Shown: positions 1 to 8,732 of the stretch, in pieces | Numbering within the stretch: position 1 is the stretch's first letter | Layout: each line of letters starts with the position of its first letter | DNA from: Kiloniella laminariae | GTDB lineage: Bacteria; Pseudomonadota; Alphaproteobacteria; Kiloniellales; Kiloniellaceae | Direction of reading: 5' to 3' | DNA length: 64,000 nt | Assembly: GCF_027214005.1 (NCBI RefSeq) | Contig: NZ_JAPWGY010000008.1 | Coordinates: forward strand, 82,288 to 146,287 | Position numbers and translations under genes: made by a program | The notes under the pieces: model-generated | Databases searched by the model: none | What the model was told of the DNA's origin: nothing | What the model saw: the letters and a program-made list of their open reading frames with translations, nothing else

Positions 1-323
1 ACGACATCTGATGTCCAGCCAGGCTCCACAATCGTCCTCAGCCAGTCAACGCCAGAATTTCCCGGAAGGCAGATATCGACAATCATCAGGTCGAAATGAA
101 CGCGTGAACGTAATTCGTCAGCCTCTTCGGCTGAGGCAGCAACTTCGACCAGACTGTAGGTCTTGCCCAGTGCCCGCTGCAGGAAGTCACGAATACCGGT
201 TTCATCATCAACCACAAGAATGGAAAAACTGGTCTTGCTCTCCGCTTTGCCCGAAGCCGAGATCGTGCCTGTCTTCTTCCCGCCTATATCTGTTTTTTTT
301 ACCTTTTCGGCCTTATAAATCAA
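1..323 (-). CDS. Response regulator, receiver domain (3' end outside window)
   Basis: Reading the minus strand from 323 gives about 107 residues with a clear CheY-like receiver domain. A beta-1 stretch SILVVDDE supplies the acidic pocket, and FDLMIVDICLPG holds the phosphoacceptor Asp and the following Pro-Gly. The protein continues past the left edge, so the output domain is not visible. The start is uncertain. No ATG lies in frame; the only conventional start in the open stretch is TTG at 323, preceded by a GGGGAAG-like ribosome site. A Lys/Gly-rich tail of about 35 residues then precedes the domain. The divergent neighbour has a sigma-54 promoter, so an NtrC/DctD-type output domain is likely, but that is inference. 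Confidence 0.8.
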   Translation of the reverse strand, partial: MIYKAEKVKKTDIGGKKTGTISASGKAESKTSFSILVVDDETGIRDFLQRALGKTYSLVEVAASAEEADELRSRVHFDLMIVDICLPGNSGVDWLRTIVEPGWTSDV

Positions 324-497
324 GCTTCCCCACTTTCCCGTTCTTATTATCAGAAAACAGAAACAACGCGCGCTGATTTTCCTGAATTTTCATCTGAGGC
401 TACGCGCTTGATCCCTCTTTGTCATCTCTCCTTTGGTTGAAATACCGAGATCAAAACTGCTTGCTCTTTCTTGGCACTAAACAGAATTGGGTCAAAA

Positions 498-535
498 TGT
501 CCCGCATTGATGTGCAGCCGGATCAGACTGTCCCG
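498..535 (+). promoter_or_regulatory. Direct repeats, possible enhancer site for a sigma-54 activator
   Basis: The 7-mer TGTCCCG occurs at 498-504 and again at 529-535. The 31-base spacing is about three helical turns, and the pair lies roughly 70-100 bases upstream of the sigma-54 promoter core. That is where activator binding sites of NtrC-type regulators usually sit. The second copy is extended as GTCCCGATCT, which recurs near 695. Assigning these as an activator site is inference from position only. Confidence 0.35.
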
Positions 536-598
536 ATCTATCTTTCCGATCAGTTTATTCAATAAACAAAATTGGCTTGAATGCTGGAAATCATGAAT

Positions 599-615
599 CT
601 GGCATAGCAATTGCT
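599..615 (+). promoter_or_regulatory. Sigma-54 (-24/-12) promoter of the OFA transporter
   Basis: The sequence CTGGCAT-AGCAA-TTGCT matches the sigma-54 consensus YTGGCACGRNNNTTGCW at nearly all fixed positions. The invariant GG (601-602) and GC (613-614) are separated by exactly 10 bases. A start about 12 bases downstream would give a leader of roughly 125 bases before the ATG at 751. Sigma-54 promoters need an NtrC-type activator, which agrees with the divergent response-regulator gene next door. Confidence 0.7.
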
Positions 616-750
616 CATTACGCCCTGATTTCATCAATTGAAATTTTACTGACCTCTTTAATGAAATCAATAACAGGGAAATCGCTTTGCAGATCGGAGT
701 CCCGATCTCGATAAGGCGATTAAAACAAAATAATTGAGGAGAAAACACTC

Positions 751-2490
751 ATGTCCGGCTTCATGGCCATGCTGTCCAAAGAGCGTATCATCGCCAGACC
801 AGGGTTTAACCGCTGGCTCGTCCCCCCTGCTTCCATCGCCATTCATCTCTGTATCGGTTCGGTTTATGCATGGAGTATTTTCAACACCCCTCTGATCAAG
901 GAATATGGCGTGGTTACCAGTGCCGCTGATGACTGGAGCCTCAGTTCTGTTGTCTGGATATTCTCAACAGCCATCGTTTTTCTGGGTCTTGCTGCCGCCA
1001 TTGGAGGTAAATGGCTGGAACGGGTTGGCCCAAGAGCTGTTGGAGTGCTTGCTGCCTGCTGTTGGGGTGGTGGCTTCCTGATTGGCAGTATCGGGATTAC
1101 AACCCATCAGCTCTGGCTGATCTATCTCGGCTATGGGGCGATCGGGGGTGTCGGGCTTGGCCTTGCCTATGTCTCCCCTGTCAGTACGCTCCTGCGCTGG
1201 TTCCCTGACCGCCGGGGCATGGCGACAGGTATGGCTATCATGGGCTTTGGTGGGGGTGCCATGATCGGAGCGCCTCTCAAAACCTGGCTTCTCGGTGTTT
1301 TTTATCAAGCGCCAGAATATCTGGGGAAGGTTACAGATATCAATCTTACTACCGAAGGCGGACGGCGTTTTGCCGAAATCGGCGGCACACCTGCCGAGGT
1401 TGTTATTGCCTCTGCTGCAGATATGGCGAAAATGCCCATCGCCGGGCCAGAGGGGGTCTATCTGGTTGGCACAGGAAACACAGGTGTTGCCAGTGTGTTC
1501 ATTACCTTGGGTATTGCCTATTTCATCGTCATGATCCTTGCTGCTTTTTCCTACCGCATTCCTGCTCCCGGCTGGAAGCCCGAGGGATGGGAAGTTCCGT
1601 CAAAAGATCTTTCCAGCAAACGTATGATCACCCACGATGACGTCCATATCGATCAGGCAATCAAAACACCTCAGTTCTATCGCCTCTGGATTGTTCTTTG
1701 CCTGAACGTTACCGCCGGGATCGGGGTGATCGGGGTTGCCAAAACCATGATGACCGAAATCTTTGGCTCCACCCTCCCCGGTATTGTTGATGCCGGTTTT
1801 GCTGCTACCTATGTATTGATGATCTCGGTCTTCAATATGGTCGGGCGCTTTATCTGGGCCTCGTTATCTGACTATATCGGGCGCAAGAACACCTATCACT
1901 GTTTCTTTATTCTCGGGATGATCCTCTACCTCTCGATCCCCCTTGTTGCCAACCAGGTCAGCGCAAGTCCCGCCATCATGTGGCTGGTGCTGTTCTATGG
2001 TGCGACAATGGTGATTTTCACCATGTATGGTGGCGGTTTTGCGACCATACCGGCTTATCTCGCCGATGTTTTCGGCACTCTGCATGTCGGAGGCATTCAC
2101 GGGCGCTTGCTTACTGCCTGGAGTACTGCCGGGGTTCTCGGGCCTTTTGCCATTACCTACTTGCGTCAGCGCTCCCTGGATGGTGCCCTCAGCGACCTTG
2201 CCGCCAAGGTTGATCCGGCAATATTTCAGGAAAAATTTGGCGCGGGAGTGGATAAACTCCAGGAACTAATCGCCGCGAAGACAGTGACCGTCGCAAAGTT
2301 GATGGAGATCGCCCCCGAAGGCACCCTTGACCCAACGCCAAGTCTGTACAACACAACGATGTATGCCATGGCAGCTCTACTGCTTGTGGCTTTCTTTGCC
2401 AACTTGCATGTCAAGAAAGTTGAAGAAAGACATCATGTACAGAACACCCACCCGGAATTCACCTCTCCCGGTGCTGGAAAAACGGCCTGA
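751..2490 (+). CDS. OFA-family MFS transporter (oxalate/formate antiporter-like)
   Basis: A 579-residue inner-membrane carrier of the major facilitator superfamily. The N-terminus resembles the OFA group (OxlT, YhjX): a short cytoplasmic tail, then a helix ending in the hallmark GSVYAWSIFNTPL. The loop after helix 2 has GGKWLERVGPR, an MFS motif A equivalent, and the second half repeats this near GRFIWASLSDYIGRK. It is longer than OxlT because of a soluble insert between helices 5 and 6 (around residues 190-240) and a second near residues 485-530. Start ATG at 751 follows TTGAGGAGA. The substrate is probably a small carboxylate or formate-like anion; the family is too diverse to say more. Transcription is likely sigma-54 dependent. 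Confidence 0.85.
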   Translation: MSGFMAMLSKERIIARPGFNRWLVPPASIAIHLCIGSVYAWSIFNTPLIKEYGVVTSAADDWSLSSVVWIFSTAIVFLGLAAAIGGKWLERVGPRAVGVLAACCWGGGFLIGSIGITTHQLWLIYLGYGAIGGVGLGLAYVSPVSTLLRWFPDRRGMATGMAIMGFGGGAMIGAPLKTWLLGVFYQAPEYLGKVTDINLTTEGGRRFAEIGGTPAEVVIASAADMAKMPIAGPEGVYLVGTGNTGVASVFITLGIAYFIVMILAAFSYRIPAPGWKPEGWEVPSKDLSSKRMITHDDVHIDQAIKTPQFYRLWIVLCLNVTAGIGVIGVAKTMMTEIFGSTLPGIVDAGFAATYVLMISVFNMVGRFIWASLSDYIGRKNTYHCFFILGMILYLSIPLVANQVSASPAIMWLVLFYGATMVIFTMYGGGFATIPAYLADVFGTLHVGGIHGRLLTAWSTAGVLGPFAITYLRQRSLDGALSDLAAKVDPAIFQEKFGAGVDKLQELIAAKTVTVAKLMEIAPEGTLDPTPSLYNTTMYAMAALLLVAFFANLHVKKVEERHHVQNTHPEFTSPGAGKTA

Positions 2491-2530
2491 TTTTCTGCCT
2501 TATAAAAATCTGAAAAGTTATTGTTAATAC

Positions 2531-2569
2531 AAACACCCCGAACCATAGAGATAATGGTTCGGGGTGTTT
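2531..2569. terminator. Bidirectional terminator
   Basis: A perfect 16-base inverted repeat (AAACACCCCGAACCAT and its complement) encloses a 7-base loop. The A-run on one side and T-run on the other let it work on both strands. It lies between the convergent OFA transporter and PhoX genes. Confidence 0.85.
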
Positions 2570-2586
2570 CTGTCAGGCTCTAGATT

Positions 2587-4482
2587 TCAACCGATGACCG
2601 CACCATCGTCTCGGGTAACAGCAATAACCGATGAGCGGGGAACCGCAGAGCCTCCCTCCGGAAAATGACTGTTCCCTTCTTCACCCGGATGCTGGATCCC
2701 AACAAAAACTGTTTTGCGATCTCCGCTCCAGGTTATCCCCGTCACTTCACATTCTTTTGGCCCGACCAGAAAACGCTGAATTTCACCAGTTTCAGTATCC
2801 CCGATCAGCATCTGATTGTTTCCCATTCCAGCGAAATCTCCTTCATTGGAATATTTACCATCCGTCTGGATCCACAGCATGCCGTTATTATCAAAAGAGA
2901 TGCCATCCGGTGAATTGAACATATTGTTGGCATTAACATTTTCAGACCCGCCATAGGCATCTTTGTGTACTGTCGGATTACCCGCCATTACAAAAAGATC
3001 CCAGCGAAAGCCCGCGGAAGTATGGTCTTCATTTTCCGGCTTCCAGCGTACAATCTGCCCATAAAGATTGGCTGCTCTCGGATTTGGACCACCAACAGCT
3101 GTCTCATCTCCGCCAGCATTCGGCTTTTTACCCCGGTTTTTATTGTTGGTCAGTGCACAATAGATTTCTGCCCGCTTTGGATGTGCGGCGACCCATTCGG
3201 GACGATCCATTGTCGTGGCGCCGACGGCAGATCCGGCCAAGCGAGAATGAACACAGACCTCTGCCTGAGATGCCATACCGGTTGTTTCTGGGGTCAGTTC
3301 CAGCCACTCTCCGGTTTGATCATCATGGAATTTGGCAACATAAAGCCGACCCGTTTCCAGCAGGTCACTGTTGTCTGCTCCCTGGCTATATTTACTTTCA
3401 GAAACAAAGCGGTAAATAAATTCACCCCGCTCGTCATCTCCCATATAGACCACGACATGCCCATCGTGATTGACCACGACCTCTGCATTTTCATGTTTGA
3501 AACGCCCCAAAGCGGTACGTTTTTTGGGCGTGGAAGAAGGATTACGTGGATCAAATTCAACAATATATCCCGCACGGTTTGGCTCGTTTGGGTTCTTGCT
3601 GATATCAAAACGTTCGTCTTCCCTGGCCCAGCCATAGCCCCAGTCTTCGTTTTTTACCCCATACCGTTTCAACTCTTCACTTGGTGAGTAGTTCTCGTCG
3701 CTGCTGGAAAAATAGCCATTGAAATTTTCTTCGCAAGCGAGATAGGTTCCCCAAGGCGTACGCCCATTTCCACAATTATTCCATGTTCCAAGTGAACGCG
3801 TACCTGTGGCATCGGCTGCTGTTTGCAGCAGTGCATGCCCCCGGGCCGGGCCTGTGATTTCCATCGGTGTATCGGCTGTGATACGACGGTTGAGATCAGA
3901 ATCTTTTACAATACTCCATCTGCTGTTCTTCTGTGCAATCTCGGCCACTGTAATCCCATGAGCCGCTTTGCCCTTACGGATATCATCAGCCGTTTCAGGT
4001 AACTCGCTTTCCCGATTGCCATAGATAATGTTGCGGTTGGTATATTCATTGTTCACCACCAGGATATCCCGGCCATTCTCGGCAAAAAGCGCCATACCAT
4101 CATTGTTATCGCCAAAGGCCAGTTCCTGACTTTCACCGGTTCCACGGGTTTTGTGATCGAAATCCAGTGATTTTGACCAAAGAGGATCCCCCCATTTACT
4201 GACAACGTGCCAGCTGTAACCTTTTGGGACGGTCACCGTATCCAGTGAATTGGCCGCAACAGGTTCAAAAGAAAATCGGCTGGATGCTTTGGCTTTTGTT
4301 GGAGTCAGAGCCGTCGTCCCGAGCACAAATGCTGCAGCTCCAAGGCCCAGACCAGCTCCAAGAAAACCACGACGGCTTATGGCCTTGTCGACGATCTGTT
4401 CAAAATCGGTTTGTTCTGGTCCTGGATTATGAAGCTCATCAAAATCATCAAAAGAAATCTGTTTTCTGTCTTTGTTTGTCAT
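2587..4482 (-). CDS. phoX: PhoX-family alkaline phosphatase / DUF839 protein
   Basis: A 631-residue protein of the PhoX (DUF839) family. These are monomeric Ca/Fe-dependent phosphatases exported folded by the Tat system that release phosphate from organic esters. A twin-arginine signal SRRGFLGAG sits near residue 40, followed by an Ala/Gly/Leu-rich segment and a likely cleavage around KAKA. Family stretches include WNNCGNGRTPWGTYLACEEN, PEWVAAHPKR, FNSPDGISFDNNG and, near the end, GVQHPGE-like GIQHPGEEG. The open frame extends 70 codons further upstream, but the ATG at 4482 has a strong AGGAGA ribosome site and starts a sensible pre-Tat segment. No Pho box was recognised in the 210-base upstream gap, so phosphate control is unproven, and some DUF839 proteins have no shown phosphatase activity. 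Confidence 0.85.
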   Translation of the reverse strand: MTNKDRKQISFDDFDELHNPGPEQTDFEQIVDKAISRRGFLGAGLGLGAAAFVLGTTALTPTKAKASSRFSFEPVAANSLDTVTVPKGYSWHVVSKWGDPLWSKSLDFDHKTRGTGESQELAFGDNNDGMALFAENGRDILVVNNEYTNRNIIYGNRESELPETADDIRKGKAAHGITVAEIAQKNSRWSIVKDSDLNRRITADTPMEITGPARGHALLQTAADATGTRSLGTWNNCGNGRTPWGTYLACEENFNGYFSSSDENYSPSEELKRYGVKNEDWGYGWAREDERFDISKNPNEPNRAGYIVEFDPRNPSSTPKKRTALGRFKHENAEVVVNHDGHVVVYMGDDERGEFIYRFVSESKYSQGADNSDLLETGRLYVAKFHDDQTGEWLELTPETTGMASQAEVCVHSRLAGSAVGATTMDRPEWVAAHPKRAEIYCALTNNKNRGKKPNAGGDETAVGGPNPRAANLYGQIVRWKPENEDHTSAGFRWDLFVMAGNPTVHKDAYGGSENVNANNMFNSPDGISFDNNGMLWIQTDGKYSNEGDFAGMGNNQMLIGDTETGEIQRFLVGPKECEVTGITWSGDRKTVFVGIQHPGEEGNSHFPEGGSAVPRSSVIAVTRDDGAVIG

Positions 4483-4603
4483 CGTCTTCTCCTGCGTACA
4501 CCAACGTTTGCACATAAGTTGGTTTTGGGTTTTGTTGTTTCCCAAGCGGTACCCCGCAGCTGTTGCGCCGAGATGACATTTATAGGAAATATTTAAAACA
4601 GAA

Positions 4604-4644
4604 ACAGGGCGAGAGAACAAATCCTGTCCCACCGCCCTGTTCTC
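4604..4644 (-). terminator. Candidate terminator downstream of the DEAD-box helicase gene
   Basis: ACAGGGCG (4604-4611) pairs with CGCCCTGT (4633-4640). An overlapping second pair GAGAACA (4613-4619) / TGTTCTC (4638-4644) cannot form at the same time. Read on the minus strand, the first stem is followed by TTCTGTTTT. It lies about 50 bases past the helicase stop and upstream of phoX. The long loop makes this only moderately convincing. Confidence 0.4.
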
Positions 4645-4692
4645 AAATACCAATGCCCGTGTCCAACGTAAACCAGGCCCCATAAGGCCCAT

Positions 4693-7017
4693 TCAGGCTT
4701 TGGGTTTCTTTCTCTTCAGGGTCGTCGAGCCCGTTTTGTCCTTTGCCTTCCGGGCAAACCCGGGCTTGCCTGCAGCTCCCTTGCCTGACTTGCCTTTTCC
4801 TGCACTGCCAGTTTTGTCGAACCGGGGTTTGCGGGTAAAGATTTCTCCCGCATCCGAAGGCCCCTCAGTTTCACTGGGCTGTGTTTTTTTAACGGGACGA
4901 TCCGCCTTGCCAACTCCTGTTCTGGCAGCTCCCGGTTTTTTATCGCCACTCATGGGAGAAAACTCTTTCGCGGCTCTTGGCTTGTCGAAAGATTTTTTGG
5001 CTGGCTTACTGGACCGCTTGTTTGCAGAATCATAGTTGAGGGCAGATTTACTGTTTTTCTCTTCAATGTTCGATGCCAAAGCCTTCAGATCTACCTTGCC
5101 TGCTTTCACCGGTTCTTTTGGACGACGGTCGGCGCTCCAGCTTCCCTTGCCAAAATCTCTTTTTTCACTTTTGGCGTTGAAACTGTCCCTGAAATGGCTT
5201 GCCCCGCTCCGACCGGATTTTTTAGTCTCATCCGAACCATCTTCCCTCTCATGACGTTCACGTTTGCCACGCTCTTCGCCTCTGGAAGATCTGAAAGTCG
5301 CAACTTCATCGTCAGGCGTTCCCTCCAACCGCTTCACACTGATGGTTTTTTCCATCTTGCTGCTCGGTCCCAGGGCAGTAAAAAACTGATCAACAGAATC
5401 AGAGGCGATCTCAATAAATGATTCTGATTCATAAATCCGGATCGCACCGATTTCATTTTTGGTCACATGCCCGGCACGACACAGCATTGGCAATAGCCAG
5501 CGGGGTTCTGCCGTATGTTTACGTCCGACTGATACAGAAATCCAGACCCCGTCTGTAAAGTCCTGACGCTGCTTGCGCGGTACATCACTCTGTTCTCGAT
5601 CGCGTCTGTCCTGACGATTGCCACGGTCATTTGAACTGCTCCGTTCTCCACGGTCGCTACGATCTCGCCCTTCTCGCGCCTGGCGAGGTTCAGGTGTATC
5701 CAGCAATTCTTCCGGAGCAGGCAGGCCAGCGTGGTTTAAACGGACCAGTGCCGCCGCAACCTGTTCAGCGCTATAACGGGAAAGCAACTCCTGAACAAAG
5801 GCCAGCTCGTCTTCCTTGACCGGCTCATTCAACGCCGGGTTTGCCAGAAAACGTTCACGATCCCGTTCAATAATATCTTCTACCGAAGGTGTCTTGGCCC
5901 AGGTTGCGACAACATTGGCATTATCCAGCAGGCGTTCTGTACGCTTGCGCCAGTTGTGCGGGACGATCAGCGCACTGACCCCTTTTCGCCCGGCGCGACC
6001 GGTACGTCCACTCCGATGCAATAAAGGCTCTGCCCCTTTGGGAATATCGGCATGTATAACCAGCTCAAGATTTGGCAGGTCGATCCCGCGTGCGGCAACA
6101 TCGGTTGCAACACAAATCTGTGCACGGCCATCTCGCATGGCCTGTAACGCGTGGCTTCGCTGGGCCTGGCTCAGTTCTCCGGACAGAGCAACCACAGCAA
6201 AACCCCGATTGGTCAGACGGCTCGCCAGATGACTGACAGTCAAACGGGTCGCGCAAAACACAATGGCATTTTTGGGTTCATAATACCGCACCAGATTAAT
6301 GATTGCATTTTCACGATCATTTGGCGCAACAGTCAGGGCACGATACTCGATATCCAGATGTTGTTTCTCTTCTGCTGCCGTCGACAAACGTACAGCATTG
6401 CGTTGATAACGCTTTGCCAGACCAAGAATAGAACGTGGCACCGTTGCAGAAAACAGCAACGTACGACGGTCTTCCGGGGTCGTATCAAGGATGTATTCGA
6501 GATCATCCCGAAATCCCATGTCGAGCATTTCGTCGGCTTCATCCAGCACCACAGCCCGCAAAGCCGTTACATCCAGAGATCCCCGCTCTATATGATCACG
6601 CAGCCGTCCTGGCGTACCGACAACGATATGAACGCCACGGTCCAGCTCTCGCCGCTCGCTGCGCATATCCATCCCGCCGACACAGGATGTTACAGACGCG
6701 CCAGTCATTTCATAGAGCCAGTCCAGTTCGCTTTTGACCTGCAGTGCCAGCTCACGGGTTGGTGCAATCACCAGAGCCAGAGGCACCTGCGCCCGGGAGA
6801 ATCGTTCCGCCCCATCAAGCAGTGTTGGAGCAATAGCCAGCCCGAAGGCAACCGTCTTGCCTGAACCCGTCTGCGCCGAGACCAGTGCATCTGCATCAGC
6901 CAACTCGGGAGCCAGCACGGCCTGCTGTACCGGGGTTAAGGCTTGATAGCCACGTTTACCAAGCGCCTGCCCCAGTGGCGGAAGAACACCCTCGAAGTGT
7001 GCAGAAGATTCAGACAT
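4693..7017 (-). CDS. DEAD-box ATP-dependent RNA helicase (DeaD/CsdA-like)
   Basis: A 774-residue RNA helicase for ribosome assembly and mRNA unwinding. All core motifs are readable: a Q-motif region TPVQQAV, motif I AQTGSGKT, Ia PTRELA, Ib GTPGR, II DEAD, III SAT, V ATDVAARGID and VI HRSGRTGRAGR. The core ends near residue 400. A DbpA-type RNA-binding domain follows (about 490-580, starting DGVWISVSVGRK), as in DeaD/CsdA and DbpA. The last 190 residues are Lys/Arg/Ser/Gly-rich and disordered, a usual RNA-binding tail. Start at 7017 (MSESSAHFEG) is chosen because homology begins there; the frame runs 35 codons further without family resemblance. Cold-shock control is common in this family but is not shown here. 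Confidence 0.92.
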   Translation of the reverse strand: MSESSAHFEGVLPPLGQALGKRGYQALTPVQQAVLAPELADADALVSAQTGSGKTVAFGLAIAPTLLDGAERFSRAQVPLALVIAPTRELALQVKSELDWLYEMTGASVTSCVGGMDMRSERRELDRGVHIVVGTPGRLRDHIERGSLDVTALRAVVLDEADEMLDMGFRDDLEYILDTTPEDRRTLLFSATVPRSILGLAKRYQRNAVRLSTAAEEKQHLDIEYRALTVAPNDRENAIINLVRYYEPKNAIVFCATRLTVSHLASRLTNRGFAVVALSGELSQAQRSHALQAMRDGRAQICVATDVAARGIDLPNLELVIHADIPKGAEPLLHRSGRTGRAGRKGVSALIVPHNWRKRTERLLDNANVVATWAKTPSVEDIIERDRERFLANPALNEPVKEDELAFVQELLSRYSAEQVAAALVRLNHAGLPAPEELLDTPEPRQAREGRDRSDRGERSSSNDRGNRQDRRDREQSDVPRKQRQDFTDGVWISVSVGRKHTAEPRWLLPMLCRAGHVTKNEIGAIRIYESESFIEIASDSVDQFFTALGPSSKMEKTISVKRLEGTPDDEVATFRSSRGEERGKRERHEREDGSDETKKSGRSGASHFRDSFNAKSEKRDFGKGSWSADRRPKEPVKAGKVDLKALASNIEEKNSKSALNYDSANKRSSKPAKKSFDKPRAAKEFSPMSGDKKPGAARTGVGKADRPVKKTQPSETEGPSDAGEIFTRKPRFDKTGSAGKGKSGKGAAGKPGFARKAKDKTGSTTLKRKKPKA

Positions 7018-7433
7018 GTTTTTTCTTTCGGAACAGGAACAGGTGAGGCAGCAGGCTATGGGATATCCGTTAAGCTTTAGGGCTCTCATCTTTATTACAT
7101 AGCACACGGTATTGCGCGCCACCTAGAACAAGCGCAAAAAGACAGGCTTATCCTCATTTTTCCACCAGAACACAGAACAGAGCTGTTCAATTTTCAGTTC
7201 AGTCAGTGGAAAGCAGAGCGACTTCTACTTCTTGTGAGGATTGATGTAAAGAGGACAGCGACTACCTTCAGGTCCAGGATCTGTTCAATCATTAATTCGC
7301 AGTATAAAAGCCAGTAACTTTTGCTTGATAATATTTCATGGCCTATTCTTTTCCGCCTGTAATTTTCCTTGCCAGATATCCCGCTTTCCGGTGAACTGGC
7401 TCAACCGCAACAACCATTTGAGAAAATCACGCG
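7018..7433. other. Divergent intergenic region, helicase / sbtA
   Basis: A 416-base gap between divergent genes. I see no open frame worth calling, no strong hairpin and no clear promoter consensus. It must hold the promoter of sbtAB and a probable long leader of the helicase mRNA. Confidence 0.5.
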
Positions 7434-8372
7434 ATGGACCCGATAATTCTGTTTTTCCTGCTGGGTTTGATTGCAGCTCTCCTGCGCTCGGAACTTCGCC
7501 TGCCTCCTGCCATCTATGAGTTTCTCTCTGTCCTTCTCTTGCTCACCATCGGATTGAAGGGCGGCGTCGAACTGGCGACCCAACCCATGTCGACGCTTCT
7601 GCCCCAGATGGTTGCGGTAATTGTCATGGGATTTGTTCTGCCCCTGCTCTCCTTTCCCCTGCTGCTCAAACTGGGGCGTTTCAAACGTGCTGACGCCGCT
7701 TCTCTCGCTGCGCATTACGGATCTGTAAGTGTCGGGACCTTTGCTGTTGCTGTTGCCTATCTCGGCCACCAACAGATCGAATACGAAAGCCACATGCCCT
7801 TGTTTGTCGTTCTGCTGGAAGTTCCCGCCATCATCGTCGGCATTATTCTGGCCAAGGGCATCACCAGAGAGACCAACTGGAAAGCCCTGGCGCACGAGAC
7901 CTTCCTGGGTAAAAGTATTGTTCTTCTATTAGGCGGGCTTCTGATTGGCTGGGCTGTCGGACCTTCAGGTGTTGAACCCCTCTCAGGTCTGTTCTTCAAT
8001 ACCTTCAAAGGGGTTCTGGCACTCTTTCTTCTGGAAATGGGCCTGATCACGGCACAACATGTCAGCAGCCTGCGTAAATATGGTATCCCCCTGATCCTGT
8101 TTGGATTGGGATTACCTCTGGCGTCAGCCTGTATTGGTGCCTTGCTTGGGAACTTGTTAGGTCTGTCTGTCGGCGGGACGACTGTTCTGGCAACCCTCGC
8201 AGCCAGCGCGTCCTATATCGCCGTCCCTGCTGCAATAAGAACGGCCGTACCCGAAGCCAACCCGGCACTCTCGCTAGCAGCCTCGCTCGGCATTACCTTT
8301 CCTTTCAACGTCCTTGTTGGCATCCCTCTCTACCACAGACTGGCTCTCCAGATTTCAGGAACCCCGTTATGA
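7434..8372 (+). CDS. sbtA: SbtA-like sodium-dependent bicarbonate transporter
   Basis: A 312-residue, very hydrophobic protein matching the SbtA (DUF897) family of Na+/HCO3- symporters. It shows about ten membrane segments in two inverted halves. The first starts after MDPIILFFLLGLIAALLRSE, with the conserved LTIGLKGG, and AAHYGSVSVGTF lies in the middle. The second half has LLEMGLITAQH and ATLAASASYIAVPAAIR, the family's substrate and sodium region. It is shorter than cyanobacterial SbtA (about 370 residues) because the central cytoplasmic loop is reduced. It overlaps the downstream PII-like gene by ATGA, which strongly supports the SbtA-SbtB identity. In a heterotroph it would supply bicarbonate to carboxylases; no carbon-fixation gene is visible nearby. 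Confidence 0.85.
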   Translation: MDPIILFFLLGLIAALLRSELRLPPAIYEFLSVLLLLTIGLKGGVELATQPMSTLLPQMVAVIVMGFVLPLLSFPLLLKLGRFKRADAASLAAHYGSVSVGTFAVAVAYLGHQQIEYESHMPLFVVLLEVPAIIVGIILAKGITRETNWKALAHETFLGKSIVLLLGGLLIGWAVGPSGVEPLSGLFFNTFKGVLALFLLEMGLITAQHVSSLRKYGIPLILFGLGLPLASACIGALLGNLLGLSVGGTTVLATLAASASYIAVPAAIRTAVPEANPALSLAASLGITFPFNVLVGIPLYHRLALQISGTPL

Positions 8373-8680
8373 GTGATAAAAAACAACCAAAACTCGTTGT
8401 CATCATTACAGAGTCCGTTATTGAAACAACGCTCCTCACCGACCTGGAAGTGCTTGGTGTCAAAGGCTTTACCATCTCGGATGTACGCGGAAGAGGCCAC
8501 CGCGGTACCAGAGCTGGCGAATGGGGGATTGATGGCAATATCAGAATTGAAATCGTTTGTGGAGAATCTCTTTCAGACCAGATCCTCGCGTTTCTCGAGC
8601 AGAAATATTATGACAACTACGCCATGATCACCTACTGCAGTGATGTCAGCGTCATTCGCCCTGAAAAATTTTTGGGATAA
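8369..8680 (+). CDS. sbtB: SbtB-like PII-family regulator
   Basis: A 103-residue PII-superfamily protein. The ferredoxin-like beta-alpha-beta core is readable: KLVVIITES, a helix, then GVKGFTISDVRGRG leading into a T-loop region HRGTRAGEWG, then IRIEIVCGESLSDQILAFL and YAMITYCSDVSVIRPEKF. SbtB is known to bind SbtA as a trimer and gate bicarbonate uptake in response to adenine nucleotides, cAMP included. The start ATG overlaps the sbtA stop by four bases, so the two are translationally coupled. It lacks the longer C-terminal loop with paired cysteines of some cyanobacterial SbtB proteins. Two AAAAATTTTT palindromes (8664-8673 and 8679-8688) lie across its stop codon. Confidence 0.85.
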   Translation: MSDKKQPKLVVIITESVIETTLLTDLEVLGVKGFTISDVRGRGHRGTRAGEWGIDGNIRIEIVCGESLSDQILAFLEQKYYDNYAMITYCSDVSVIRPEKFLG

Positions 8681-8732
8681 AAATTTTTGGTGTGAAATTT
8701 TGAGGAAATGTCCTTTAGTCTCATTGAAAGGT

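Larger units (their letters stand above)
324..750. other. Divergent intergenic region, response regulator / OFA transporter
   Basis: This 427-base gap holds no gene I can support. A 108-codon open frame on the minus strand has no recognisable content. The region contains a sigma-54 promoter at 599-615 and a pair of direct repeats at 498-535. A 26-codon frame beginning ATG at 392 (minus) ends just before the likely start of the response regulator and is in a different frame from it. Confidence 0.6.

Noticed and set aside
422..748. 108-codon open frame on the minus strand in the first intergenic region
   Set aside because: No recognisable content, no ribosome site, and it covers the sigma-54 promoter of the divergent gene.
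2965..3687. 240-codon plus-strand frame inside phoX
   Set aside because: Antisense shadow; phoX is continuous with family motifs across this interval.
8664..8688. Two AAAAATTTTT palindromes at the end of sbtB
   Set aside because: All-A/T stems are too weak for a terminator, and they overlap the coding end; probably composition only.
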